From Tsuneonella litorea (GTDB lineage: Bacteria > Pseudomonadota > Alphaproteobacteria > Sphingomonadales > Sphingomonadaceae): a DNA stretch of 64,000 bases. The DNA is taken from assembly GCF_025154015.1 (NCBI RefSeq), contig NZ_JAOAMV010000002.1:1-64000 (forward strand). The letters are read 5' to 3'. Shown here in pieces: positions 52,173 to 61,209 of the stretch. The position numbers and the translations under genes were made by a program. Below the pieces are notes generated by a model. It did not search any database and was not told the origin of the DNA. It saw only the letters and a list, made by a program, of their open reading frames with translations. Position 1 is the first letter of the stretch; the number at the start of each line of letters is the position of its first letter.

Positions 52173-52975
52173 GCGCGACGGACCCGGATGGTCTTGCCGT
52201 CCCGTGTCGGCTCGAGTGCAAGGCGGCCGCCGTCGGGCGCGATGATATGGTCCTGCGAAGTCAGTCGCCCTTGCGAGACGAGCTGGTTCACCAGCCGCAC
52301 GCCGAGCCGCGCCGCGTTCGCTCGGTCCTTGGCGATGTCATTTGAGAACCGCAGTTCCTGTCCGGTGAACCAGGACAGCCCTTCGCTGACCATCCCGCCC
52401 TGGGAATCGGTGGCAAAGGCGGTGAACCCCAGCGAAGGAAACGCGCCTCCCTCGAGCCAGGCCGAAACGCTCGAGGCGAAGAAATCGGCCCCGACCAGCG
52501 TGCGTGCGGGTTTCCATCCATACGCAACCAGCCCGGGAAGCAAGCCGGCCAGCGAGGCCGCGATTCCGGCCTGGGTCCGCACGACCGGGATCGAGTGCGC
52601 GCCAGCCGCAAGATGCGGGCCGGGCACAAGCACGGCCGCTTCGAGATCGTCACTGGAACCGGAGAAGCCGAAGCGGTGACGGATGGGCGGAATCGCGACG
52701 GACGGACCCGGGGCCAGCCCGGTAAGGTCGTAGGTCATCCCGTCGCGCAGCAATTCGAACCCGGTGAACACCGGGGAATGGCTGCCCGCTGTATCCGGAT
52801 GATCCGATTGCGCGAACCGGTGGGTCACCGTCAGCCTGCCAGCGGCTTCGATAGCCGCGGCCAGGCGATCGGCATCGGGCCGTTGCCCTTTCGCGAAGAG
52901 CAACAGCAATGCCCCTTCTGCGGCCTGCCCCCCGGATCGACCGTTTGTCGTGATGAAACGACCTTCCGCCTTCAA
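52169..52975 (-). CDS. Hypothetical protein coupled to the AHH gene
   Basis: About 268 residues, family not recognised. The sequence is soluble, with Gly/Ala-rich stretches such as AEGALLLLFAKGQRPDADRL near the start, a middle section GIAASLAGLLPGLVAYGW, and an end GRLALEPTRDGKTIRVRRA. The reading frame opens only at TTG 52975, just after an in-frame stop, and no clear ribosome site is visible, so the true start is uncertain. The stop overlaps the AHH start (GTGA), so both are likely made together. A distant DUF4261-type resemblance is possible but weak. Confidence 0.6.
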   Translation of the reverse strand: MKAEGRFITTNGRSGGQAAEGALLLLFAKGQRPDADRLAAAIEAAGRLTVTHRFAQSDHPDTAGSHSPVFTGFELLRDGMTYDLTGLAPGPSVAIPPIRHRFGFSGSSDDLEAAVLVPGPHLAAGAHSIPVVRTQAGIAASLAGLLPGLVAYGWKPARTLVGADFFASSVSAWLEGGAFPSLGFTAFATDSQGGMVSEGLSWFTGQELRFSNDIAKDRANAARLGVRLVNQLVSQGRLTSQDHIIAPDGGRLALEPTRDGKTIRVRRA

Positions 52976-53060
52976 AACTCAGAGGTTTCGTGCCGCAAAA
53001 CGCGCGCTCCGTCGAGTCCTCGAAAGTTAGTCCCAACCGGAATGGATCATTCGCTTCCGG

Positions 53061-53543
53061 TCAGAACATTCCGGCGACAAGTCCTTCCGCCAGTGCCTCA
53101 CCGATGTCGCGGCATCGCTGCAACGCGCTTCCGGGCACGCTCTTGGGGGCAAGGATGGCCTCCGGGGTCTGGGCGGAAAGGTTGACGATCACCGGTTCGG
53201 CGACGCGGCGCAGGCGCCATCCGGTCGCGATCCTGTCGATCTGTCGCTGGGCGCCCTCGCCGTCCGAACCCGCGGCGATCAGCGTGGCATAGGCGCGACC
53301 CTCGATCCGGCCGAGCACCGGGTAGTAGGAGCGATCGAACATTTCCTTCATCAGCCCGCTCATCGTCGCCAGGTTTTCCGGGCACACGAACAGGTACCCT
53401 TGCGCGCCGAGCAGGTCGCCGGGCTCCACGACATCGCATCGCAGCAGCCGGGCGCGTCCCGCCGCGCCTTCGTGCGCTGCGCGCGCCATCGCCTCGGAGG
53501 CCCCGGTACGGCTGTGCCAGGCGATGAGCAGCGGGGTGTCCAT
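53061..53543 (-). CDS. Flavodoxin-like FMN protein
   Basis: 160 residues with the flavodoxin/NADPH-dependent FMN reductase order: AWHSRTGASEAMARA near residue 7 (phosphate loop), YLFVCPENLATMSGLMKEMFDRSYYP (about 50-75, FMN contact), and TLIAAGSDGEGAQRQIDRI. Substrate unknown. ATG 53543 is chosen over the in-frame TTG at 53549. It is divergent from recJ. Confidence 0.78.
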   Translation of the reverse strand: MDTPLLIAWHSRTGASEAMARAAHEGAAGRARLLRCDVVEPGDLLGAQGYLFVCPENLATMSGLMKEMFDRSYYPVLGRIEGRAYATLIAAGSDGEGAQRQIDRIATGWRLRRVAEPVIVNLSAQTPEAILAPKSVPGSALQRCRDIGEALAEGLVAGMF

Positions 53544-53624
53544 CCTCAAAACATCGGTCGATGCTGTCGATTGTCAATCGCCTCCGGGTATCGCGACCGC
53601 ACGCGGCGCGGTAGACCGCTTGCG

Positions 53625-55430
53625 ATGGCATCGCACTCGCTCAGCCCGGTCTTCGGCGTCGCCCGCTCGCTTTCCGGCAAGGCCTGGAGATGGCGGGGCG
53701 GCAACATGGACGTCGGAGAGCTCGGCGACGAGATCGGTCCCGGCGCGCCGGGCGCGCTCGACGACGTCGTCACCCAGCTACTGCTGTCCCGGGGCGTGCC
53801 GCGCGAGGATCTTGCGCGGCACCGGTCGCCGACCTTGCGCGCTTTCCTTCCCGACCCGTCGCACTTTCGCGACATGGACATCGCCGCGGAGCGCCTCGCA
53901 CAGGCAGTGATGACGGGCGAGACGGTGACGGTTTACGGCGACTACGATGTCGACGGAGCGACCAGCGCCGCGCTGCTCATCCGGCTCCTTCGCGCGCTCG
54001 GGCGCGAAGCGAGGTACTACATCCCCGACCGGCTGCTCGAGGGATACGGCCCCAGCGGCGAGGCGCTCGTCCGCCTCGGCGAGGAAGGATCGAGCCTGAT
54101 CGTCACCGTCGATTGCGGGGCAATGGCGCATGACGCGCTGGCGCAGGCGCACGCGGCGGGGATCGACGTGATCGTGGTCGATCATCACAAGTGCGCGGCA
54201 GAGAACCCCGTCGCGGTCGCGCTGGTCAATCCCAACCGGCTCGACGAAAGCGCGCAAGGCGCCGAGCACGGCCACCTTGCCGCGGTCGGGGTCGCCTTTC
54301 TCCTCGCGGTCGCGCTCGTTCGCACCCTGCGCGGCCTCGGCTACTTCGCCGGCGGTCGCCCGGAGCCCGATCTGATGGCCCTGCTCGACCTCGTCGCACT
54401 AGGCACGGTGGCCGATGTGGCCCAGGTGCGCGGGCTGAACCGCGCGTTCGTGGCGCAGGGCCTCAAGGTGATGGGGCGGCGCGCCAACATCGGGATGTCC
54501 GCGCTGATCGACGCCAGCCGCCTGAAACGCAGCCCGCAGTGCAGCGACCTCGGCTTTGCGCTCGGCCCGCGAATCAACGCCGGCGGCCGGGTCGGCGAAT
54601 CGACGCTGGGCGTGCGGCTGCTGACGACCGAGGACCCCGCCGAGGCGGCCGAGATTGCCGCGCAGCTTTCCGCGCTCAACGAGGAGCGCCGGGCGATCGA
54701 AGCCGAGGTCCAGGCCGCTGCCGAAGCGATGCTCGACGGCCAGCACAACCGCGCGGTCCACGTGGTGGCGGGCCGCGGGTGGCATCCGGGCGTGATCGGG
54801 ATCGTCGCAGGCCGAATCAAGGAGAAGACCGGCAAGCCCGCCCTCGTCGTCGCCCTCGACGAGGAGATCGGCAAGGGTTCGGCCCGATCGATCATCGGCG
54901 TCGACCTTGGCGCCGCGATCATTGCCGCCCGCGAAGAAGGGCTACTGGTCGCGGGCGGGGGCCACGCGATGGCCGCGGGACTGACGGTCGAGTCGGCAAA
55001 GATCGGAGCGTTGGCCGACTGGCTCGATTCGCGCCTCGGTGCCGCCGTCGCGCGCGCGAAGGAGAGCGAATCGATGGCGCTCGACCTCGTGCTCGCGCCC
55101 GGCGGACTCACCCCCGCGCTGGTCGATGCGCTCGAGGCGGCCGGCCCCTTCGGCATGGGATGGCCGGGTCCTCGCGTCGCAGTCGGCCCGGTCCGGCTCG
55201 TCAAGGTCGACGTGGTGGGGGTCGATCACGTTCGCGCCATCGCCACCGGCCTCGACGGGCGGAGTTTCAAGACGATCGCGTTCCGCGCCGCCGAGACACC
55301 GTTGGGACAGGCGCTGCTCCACGGCTCGCGCGGGCGCACTCTCTGGCTGGCGGGCCGCGCGAAGATCGACGACTGGGGCGACCGCCCGCAGGCGGAGCTC
55401 CAGATCGAGGATGCCGCGTGGGCCGATTGA
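53625..55430 (+). CDS. recJ: Single-stranded-DNA-specific exonuclease RecJ
   Basis: 5'-3' exonuclease for recombination and repair. 601 residues. DHH motifs: DYDVDGATSAALL (residues 106-118), DCGAMAHD, VDHHK and the LGTVADV stretch; DHHA1-domain GLGPRINAGGRVGES-type sequence is seen as LGPRINAGGRVGES, and the late GGHAMAAGLT binds metal/DNA. ATG 53625 gives MASHSLSPVFGVARSLSGKAW. Followed by the two tRNA-Glu genes. Confidence 0.96.
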   Translation: MASHSLSPVFGVARSLSGKAWRWRGGNMDVGELGDEIGPGAPGALDDVVTQLLLSRGVPREDLARHRSPTLRAFLPDPSHFRDMDIAAERLAQAVMTGETVTVYGDYDVDGATSAALLIRLLRALGREARYYIPDRLLEGYGPSGEALVRLGEEGSSLIVTVDCGAMAHDALAQAHAAGIDVIVVDHHKCAAENPVAVALVNPNRLDESAQGAEHGHLAAVGVAFLLAVALVRTLRGLGYFAGGRPEPDLMALLDLVALGTVADVAQVRGLNRAFVAQGLKVMGRRANIGMSALIDASRLKRSPQCSDLGFALGPRINAGGRVGESTLGVRLLTTEDPAEAAEIAAQLSALNEERRAIEAEVQAAAEAMLDGQHNRAVHVVAGRGWHPGVIGIVAGRIKEKTGKPALVVALDEEIGKGSARSIIGVDLGAAIIAAREEGLLVAGGGHAMAAGLTVESAKIGALADWLDSRLGAAVARAKESESMALDLVLAPGGLTPALVDALEAAGPFGMGWPGPRVAVGPVRLVKVDVVGVDHVRAIATGLDGRSFKTIAFRAAETPLGQALLHGSRGRTLWLAGRAKIDDWGDRPQAELQIEDAAWAD

Positions 55431-55500
55431 CGGCGCATCGCGAGGCCGGGGTTGACCGCCCGCCCCCTCGCCCGTAATGGCCCGCCACGCTTTCCGGAGC

Positions 55501-55575
55501 GGCCCCTTCGTCTAGCGGTCAGGACGCGGCCCTTTCACGGCTGAAACACGGGTTCGATTCCCGTAGGGGTCACCA
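55501..55575 (+). tRNA. tRNA-Glu (TTC)
   Basis: 75 bases including an encoded CCA. Acceptor GGCCCCT pairs with AGGGGTC; the anticodon loop CTTTCAC gives anticodon TTC; the T arm ACGGGTTCGATTCCCGT is canonical. 100 bases later comes a copy identical except for the wobble base. Confidence 0.97.
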
Positions 55576-55600
55576 CCGGTGACGCGCCATTCGCAAGGAT

Positions 55601-55675
55601 GGCCCCTTCGTCTAGCGGTCAGGACGCGGCCCTCTCACGGCTGAAACACGGGTTCGATTCCCGTAGGGGTCACCA
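55601..55675 (+). tRNA. tRNA-Glu (CTC)
   Basis: 75 bases with encoded CCA, identical to the preceding tRNA-Glu except for C at 55634 in place of T at 55534, which changes the anticodon from TTC to CTC. It reads GAG. The 25-base spacer between the two genes shows no promoter of its own, so they are probably one transcript. Confidence 0.96.
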
Positions 55676-55759
55676 GCGAGATCTTTCACCCATGCCAAGA
55701 CACGAGACGGTCCCGTCCGGGCTGGCGCTCGGCTCTCGGCAACGCTAGGGCCGCGCCCG

Positions 55760-56956
55760 ATGGATGAACGCCGTCCCCTGCCCTGGCTCGGCCTCGCGCT
55801 GGCGGTAATCGGCGCTGGCGGGATGTTGGTTCTCGGGGAGCAACCGCTCGTCGCGCTGGCGGTGCTGGTGCTGTGGGGCTGTTCGCTGTGGCTGGCGATC
55901 GCCGAACCGCCGCCGATCGCGCCCCAGAAGTCCAACGGCGCGTTCAGCCGGGACACCATGGGCGAACTGATCGAGCACTCGGGGACTCCCCTGATGCTGG
56001 TCGAGAAGGGGCGGGTCGCGATCGCCAACCAGGCGGCGCGCGAAGTCCTGGGGGCGCACATCGTCGGGCAGGACGTCCGCGTGGCGTTGCGCCACCCAGA
56101 GGCGATCGCGCTGGCCGATCGCGCGCGTGCGGGCACGGCGCTGGTCAAGGGCCTCGCCCGGCGGCACGACATCTGGCGGATCAGCCTCCAGCCGCTCGAC
56201 GAGGGCGTCGCGGTGATCGAGATGATCAACCGCACCGCCGAGGCCGACATCAGTCGCTCGCACACCGACTTCGTTGCCAACGCGAGCCACGAATTGCGCA
56301 CGCCACTGGCGTCCATCATCGGATATGCCGAGACCCTTGCAGAGGAGAGCGGTGACGGCGACCCGGCGATGCGCGAAAAGTTCCTCGGCACGATCCTGCG
56401 CGAATCACGGCGACTGAAGGGGCTGGTCGACGATCTCATGTCGCTTTCGCGGATCGAGGCGGAAAAGCACGAGCAGCCGTCCGATCTCATCGACCTCAAG
56501 CCGCTCGTCGAAAGCTCGGCGCGCGATGCCGCAGGCGCTGAAAGGGTTCAGCGAATCGCATTCGACCTCGCGGCGGACCTCTGCGTACGGGGGGATCAGC
56601 AGCAACTCGAGCAGCTCGTCCGCAACCTCGTCGACAATGCGCTGAAGTACGGAGCTGCCGAGGCGCCGGTCACCGTTTCGCTGGACGCGGCGCAAGGGGG
56701 GCAGGCGCGCATCGCCGTGACCGACCGCGGCGAAGGCATCGCGCCCGAACACCTGCCGCACCTGACACGGCGCTTCTACCGCACCGATCCGGGGCGCAGC
56801 CGCGCATCGGGGGGAACCGGGCTGGGTCTTGCCATCGTCAAGCATATCGTCGAACGGCATCGTGGCCGGCTCGACATCGACAGCGAGGTCGGTAAAGGGA
56901 CCAGCGTCGTGGTGCGTATTCCGTTGAGCACGAAGGCCGCGCAGGACTTGTCATGA
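55760..56956 (+). CDS. phoR: Phosphate-regulon sensor kinase PhoR
   Basis: 398-residue membrane histidine kinase partnering PhoB. Two membrane helices (about 8-27 and 29-48), a PAS-like domain (about 65-165), a HisKA domain with phosphoacceptor H177 in NASHELRTPLAS, and the HATPase domain with NLVDNALKYGA (N box), VTDRGEGIAPEH (G1) and GGTGLGLAIVKHI (G2). It heads the pst-pho cluster; the Pho box lies over its stop codon, so the downstream genes have their own promoter. Confidence 0.92.
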   Translation: MDERRPLPWLGLALAVIGAGGMLVLGEQPLVALAVLVLWGCSLWLAIAEPPPIAPQKSNGAFSRDTMGELIEHSGTPLMLVEKGRVAIANQAAREVLGAHIVGQDVRVALRHPEAIALADRARAGTALVKGLARRHDIWRISLQPLDEGVAVIEMINRTAEADISRSHTDFVANASHELRTPLASIIGYAETLAEESGDGDPAMREKFLGTILRESRRLKGLVDDLMSLSRIEAEKHEQPSDLIDLKPLVESSARDAAGAERVQRIAFDLAADLCVRGDQQQLEQLVRNLVDNALKYGAAEAPVTVSLDAAQGGQARIAVTDRGEGIAPEHLPHLTRRFYRTDPGRSRASGGTGLGLAIVKHIVERHRGRLDIDSEVGKGTSVVVRIPLSTKAAQDLS

Positions 56957-56965
56957 ACCTGTCAT
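56948..56965 (+). promoter_or_regulatory. Pho box before pstC
   Basis: TTGTCAT at 56948-56954, GAAC, then CTGTCAT at 56959-56965: two direct 7-mers with 11-base period, one mismatch from the PhoB consensus (CTGTCAT-N4-CTGTCAT). The first repeat overlaps the phoR stop. It is 60 bases before the pstC start, so PhoB is expected to activate pstC-pstA-pstB-phoU. Confidence 0.88.
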
Positions 56966-57025
56966 GCAAACTACGCATCGGCCCTGCACGCTGACCGTCA
57001 ACCTGCGGAACACCTCCTTTCTCCC

Positions 57026-58411
57026 ATGTCGCTTTCGCTCCTTCTTCTCCTCGCAATAGGCCTCGCACTGGCTGGCTGGCTGGCCGGCCGTGCGCGCGCG
57101 TGGGGTTTCCGCGCGGCCGCGGGTGGTACCAGGCTCGCAGCATTGCCCAGCTATCACGGGTGGTACGTCGCCCTGTGGATCGCGATCCCGCTCCTTGCGT
57201 TCATAGCGCTCTGGACCACGCTGGCACCTGACCTCGTACAGCAGTCAGTCCTCTCCGATCCGGCGGCCAGCGGCCTGCCCGCCTTCGATTTCCAGCGTAA
57301 CGCGATCCTCGCGCAGGCCCGCGCAGTGGCGACCGGGGCTGCGGCGACGACCACCCATCCCGACGCCGCGGCCCTGGTCGAACCCTATCGCGCCGCGATT
57401 GCCCGTTACCGGCTCATCGGAATCCTTGCGACCCTCGGCATCGCCGTGGCGGCGGGTGCATTCGCCTTCCTGCGCCTTCGGCCGCAGTTCACCGCGCGCA
57501 CGCGGGTCGAACGCACCGTGCTTGCGGTCCTGTTGCTCGCCTCGCTTGTCGCGGTCCTCACTACCCTCGGCATCCTCGTCAGCCTGATCTTCGAGACTAT
57601 CCGGTTCTTCGGGATGATCTCGCCGATCGATTTCCTTTTCGGCACGATGTGGTCGCCCGACCCGATGGTTTCGGCGCAGTCGGCCGATGCCACCCGCTAC
57701 GGCGCGATACCGCTGTTCTGGGGCACGATCTTCATCGGCGCGATCATCGCGATGATCGTCGCGATCCCGCTCGGGCTGATGAGCGCCATCTACCTTACCC
57801 AGTATGCGAAGCCGTCGTATCGCAAGTGGCTCAAGCCCGCGCTCGAGATCCTCGCCGGCGTGCCGACCGTGGTTTACGGCTACTTCGCCGCGCTGACCGT
57901 CGCGCCGGCGATCCGCGACGCTGCGCAGGCCGTGGGGATCGCCGGGGCGAGTTCGGAAAGCGCGCTCGCCGCCGGGCTCGTCATGGGCGTGATGATCATC
58001 CCCTTCGTCTCGTCGATGGCCGACGACAGCATCGCCGCGGTGCCGCAGGCGATGCGCGACGGCAGCCTGGCGATGGGGGCGACCAAGTCCGAAACGATCC
58101 GCCGCGTCCTCATTCCCGCCGCCCTGCCAGGGATCGTCGCCGGAATCATGCTCGCCGTCAGCCGCGCGATCGGGGAAACCATGATCGTCGTCATGGCCGC
58201 CTCCACTGCGGCGAACCTCAGCGCGAACCCGCTCGAGGCAATGACGACGGTGACGGTCCAGATCGTCGCCATGCTGACCGGTGAAGGCAGTTTCGACCAT
58301 CCGGCGACCCTCAGCGCGTTCGCGCTCGGCTTCGTCCTCTTCCTCGTTACGCTGGCGCTGAACTTTATCGCGCTGCGCGTCGTCAAGCGATTCCGAGAAG
58401 CGTATGAGTGA
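57026..58411 (+). CDS. pstC: Phosphate ABC transporter permease PstC
   Basis: 461-residue inner-membrane permease of the high-affinity phosphate importer. It is long for PstC because of an N-terminal extension of about 170 residues with extra helices and a periplasmic loop; the permease core carries IPLFWGTIFIGAIIAMIVAIPLG and the EAA-type loop GATKSETIRRVLIPAALPGI. The ribosome site is weak. Overlaps pstA by 8 bases. A Pho box lies upstream. Confidence 0.92.
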   Translation: MSLSLLLLLAIGLALAGWLAGRARAWGFRAAAGGTRLAALPSYHGWYVALWIAIPLLAFIALWTTLAPDLVQQSVLSDPAASGLPAFDFQRNAILAQARAVATGAAATTTHPDAAALVEPYRAAIARYRLIGILATLGIAVAAGAFAFLRLRPQFTARTRVERTVLAVLLLASLVAVLTTLGILVSLIFETIRFFGMISPIDFLFGTMWSPDPMVSAQSADATRYGAIPLFWGTIFIGAIIAMIVAIPLGLMSAIYLTQYAKPSYRKWLKPALEILAGVPTVVYGYFAALTVAPAIRDAAQAVGIAGASSESALAAGLVMGVMIIPFVSSMADDSIAAVPQAMRDGSLAMGATKSETIRRVLIPAALPGIVAGIMLAVSRAIGETMIVVMAASTAANLSANPLEAMTTVTVQIVAMLTGEGSFDHPATLSAFALGFVLFLVTLALNFIALRVVKRFREAYE

Positions 58412-59669
58412 GCAGCCCGAAACGCCCTTTCGGGCCCCAACCCGGACGCCTGCGTTCGAGGCGCGCTTGCGCAAGCGCTATGCATCCGAACGCCGGTTCA
58501 AGGCCCTGGGTCTTGCCGCGATCCTCGTCTCGGTCGCCGTGCTGCTGTTCCTGCTGACGACGATGCTGATCAACGGGCTTGGCGGGTTCCAGCGCGCCGA
58601 GGTCCAGGTGCCGGTCGATTTCACGCAGGCCGGCCTTTCGCTCGACCCCTCGCTTTCCGATCCGATCGAGATCCAGCAGAGCCTGCAGGGGCAGGGACTG
58701 CCGCAGGTGATCGAGTTCTTCGCGGCTAGGACCCTGGGCGAAGATGGCGCGCGCGAGGTTTCCCCGGACGCCTGGCGCGAAGTTGCCGCCGCCATCGCGG
58801 AAGATCCCGCGATGCTGCGCCGGTCCGAGACGCTGTCGCTGCCCGCCAGCTCGGACCTCGCGGCGGGACTCGCCGGTGAAGGCGGGCCCGATGCCCGGGC
58901 GCTCGCCGCGCGGCTCGCCCGCGAAGGCAAGCTCGATACCGCGCTCGATCTCGGCTTCCTTGCCCGGTCCGACGCCACCGATCCGCAGGCCGTCGGCATC
59001 TGGGGCGCACTGAAGGGATCGATGCTGACGATGTTCGTCACGCTCGTCCTCGCATTCCCGATCGGTGTGCTGGCAGCGCTGTACCTCGAGGAATACGCGC
59101 CCAAGAACCGCTGGACCGACCTTATCGAGGTGTCGATCAACAACCTCGCCGCGGTCCCCTCGATCATCTTCGGCCTTCTGGGGCTGGCGGTATTCCTTTG
59201 GATCTTTCCCAACATGCGGTCGGCGCCGCTGATCGGCGGCATGACGCTGGCGCTGATGACGATGCCGGTGATCGTCATCGCGGGCCGCAACGCGATCAAG
59301 GCGGTGCCCCCGTCGATTCGCGACGGCGCGCTGGCGATCGGCGCTTCGCCGGTGCAGGTCGTCTTTCACCACGTCCTGCCGCTGGCCCTTCCCGGCATCC
59401 TGACCGGCACGATCATCGGCATGGCCCGCGCGCTGGGCGAAACGGCGCCGCTGCTGATGATCGGGATGCGCGCGTTCGTCGCGACGCCGCCGTCGGGCTT
59501 CACCTCGCCAGCGACGGTGCTGCCGGTGCAAATCTTCCTGTGGTCGGACGAGATCGACCGCGGGTTCGTGGAGCGCACCAGCGCGGCGATTATCGTGCTA
59601 TTGCTGTTCCTGCTCGTGATGAACGGGCTTGCCATCTACCTGCGCAACAAGTTCGAGAAGACCTGGTGA
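58404..59669 (+). CDS. pstA: Phosphate ABC transporter permease PstA
   Basis: 421-residue partner permease. An N-terminal DUF3333-type domain (about 25-200) includes one membrane helix and a periplasmic section; the permease core follows at about 205-415, with [28 protein letters not shown] and the EAA loop [20 protein letters not shown] (described by position). The ATG overlaps pstC and the stop overlaps pstB (GTGA). Confidence 0.93.
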   Translation: MSEQPETPFRAPTRTPAFEARLRKRYASERRFKALGLAAILVSVAVLLFLLTTMLINGLGGFQRAEVQVPVDFTQAGLSLDPSLSDPIEIQQSLQGQGLPQVIEFFAARTLGEDGAREVSPDAWREVAAAIAEDPAMLRRSETLSLPASSDLAAGLAGEGGPDARALAARLAREGKLDTALDLGFLARSDATDPQAVGIWGALKGSMLTMFVTLVLAFPIGVLAALYLEEYAPKNRWTDLIEVSINNLAAVPSIIFGLLGLAVFLWIFPNMRSAPLIGGMTLALMTMPVIVIAGRNAIKAVPPSIRDGALAIGASPVQVVFHHVLPLALPGILTGTIIGMARALGETAPLLMIGMRAFVATPPSGFTSPATVLPVQIFLWSDEIDRGFVERTSAAIIVLLLFLLVMNGLAIYLRNKFEKTW

Positions 59670-60454
59670 CATTCGTCCATCCCAACCTGGAAGAAACCGA
59701 CGCCAAGATGCGCGCGCGCGACGTATCTGTGTATTACGGCGCGAAGAAAGCGATCGACGAGGTTTCGATCGACATCCCGTCGAAATACGTCACCGCGTTC
59801 ATCGGCCCTTCGGGCTGCGGCAAGTCGACGTTCCTGCGCGCGCTCAACCGCATGAACGACACGATCCCGTCGGCGCGCGTCGAAGGTTGCATCGAGCTCG
59901 ACGGGGAAGACATCTACAAGTCGGGCATGGACGTCGTGCAACTGCGCGCACGCGTCGGCATGGTTTTCCAGAAGCCGAACCCGTTCCCCAAGTCGATCTA
60001 CGAAAACATCGCCTACGGCCCGCGCATCCACGGGCTGGCCGAAGGCAAGGCCGAGCTTGACGGGATCGTCGAACGCTCGCTGAAGCGCGCCGGCCTGTGG
60101 AACGAGGTCAAGGATCGCCTCAGCGACAGCGGCACGGCGCTTTCGGGCGGCCAGCAGCAACGGCTGTGCATCGCGCGCGCCGTCGCGGTCGATCCCGAGG
60201 TGATCCTCATGGACGAGCCGTGCTCGGCCCTCGACCCGATCGCGACCGCCAAGATCGAGGAACTGATCGACGAGCTGCGCGGCAACTACGCGATCGTGAT
60301 CGTCACCCACTCGATGCAACAGGCCGCGCGGGTCAGCCAGCGCACGGCGTTCTTTCACCTTGGCAACATGGTGGAGTATGGTCGCACGTCCGACATCTTC
60401 ACCAATCCGCTCGAAGAGCGGACCAAGGACTACATCACGGGCCGCTACGGCTAG
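59666..60454 (+). CDS. pstB: Phosphate ABC transporter ATPase PstB
   Basis: 262-residue ATPase. Walker A GPSGCGKS at 47-54, LSGGQQQR signature at about 158-165, Walker [14 protein letters not shown] and switch [11 protein letters not shown], with the PstB-specific [19 protein letters not shown] between. The start is a GTG overlapping the pstA stop, giving [10 protein letters not shown]. It completes the import machine except for the binding protein PstS. Confidence 0.96.
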   Translation: MTFVHPNLEETDAKMRARDVSVYYGAKKAIDEVSIDIPSKYVTAFIGPSGCGKSTFLRALNRMNDTIPSARVEGCIELDGEDIYKSGMDVVQLRARVGMVFQKPNPFPKSIYENIAYGPRIHGLAEGKAELDGIVERSLKRAGLWNEVKDRLSDSGTALSGGQQQRLCIARAVAVDPEVILMDEPCSALDPIATAKIEELIDELRGNYAIVIVTHSMQQAARVSQRTAFFHLGNMVEYGRTSDIFTNPLEERTKDYITGRYG

Positions 60455-60467
60455 GACACGGAACAGC

Positions 60468-61133
60468 ATGGAACATACGGTCAAGGCCTTCGACGAGGAC
60501 ATCACCAAGCTGCGCGGCCTCATCGCGCAGATGGGCGGCATGGCCGAAGTCGCGGTGCAGAACGCGATGGACGCGCTGGTCAAGGGCGACGACGCGCTCG
60601 CGGAAAAGATCATCGCCGATGACAAGAAGCTCGACGCGCTCGAGAGCGAGGTCGACAAGCTGGCGGTGCGCATCATCGCCCTGCGCGCACCGATGGCGGA
60701 CGACCTGCGCGAAGTCATCGCCGCCCTGAAGATCGCCGGCGTGGTCGAACGGATCGGCGACTATTCCAAGGCGATCGCCAAGGCCGGGCGCCAGATCGAG
60801 GACCGCAAGAAGTTCGGCCCCCTCACGCTCGTGCCCGCAATGGGCGAGATCGCCGCCGAGATGGTTCACGATGCGATGACCGCCTATGCCGCGCGCGACG
60901 CGGTGCTGGCGCGCGAGGTGATCGTTACCGACGAGAAAGTCGACAACTTCTACGAATCGATCTTCCGCAACCTCGTCAGCCACATGGTCGAGAACCCTTC
61001 GACGATCAGCTCGGCAGCACAGATGCTGTTCGTCGCGCGGAATCTCGAACGGATCGGCGATCACGCGACCAACGTCGCCGAGATGGTTCATTTCGCCGCC
61101 ACCGGGGCCTACCCGGTCGACGCCGACTTCTGA
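60468..61133 (+). CDS. phoU: Phosphate signalling protein PhoU
   Basis: 221-residue, two three-helix-bundle protein that links the Pst transporter to PhoR and keeps the regulon off in high phosphate. Motifs: MGGMAEVAVQNAMDAL in the first bundle, LKIAGVVERIGDYSKAIAK and its repeat VARNLERIGDHATNVAE, the metal-binding E-x-x-x-D pattern. Starts 14 bases after pstB. Confidence 0.95.
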   Translation: MEHTVKAFDEDITKLRGLIAQMGGMAEVAVQNAMDALVKGDDALAEKIIADDKKLDALESEVDKLAVRIIALRAPMADDLREVIAALKIAGVVERIGDYSKAIAKAGRQIEDRKKFGPLTLVPAMGEIAAEMVHDAMTAYAARDAVLAREVIVTDEKVDNFYESIFRNLVSHMVENPSTISSAAQMLFVARNLERIGDHATNVAEMVHFAATGAYPVDADF

Positions 61134-61209
61134 TGCGGTCCGGGCGGGCGGCGCGAGCGACGCCTGCGCGTCGTGAAGCTGTAACAATCGGGGTGTTGAA
61201 AGGCGGTCG

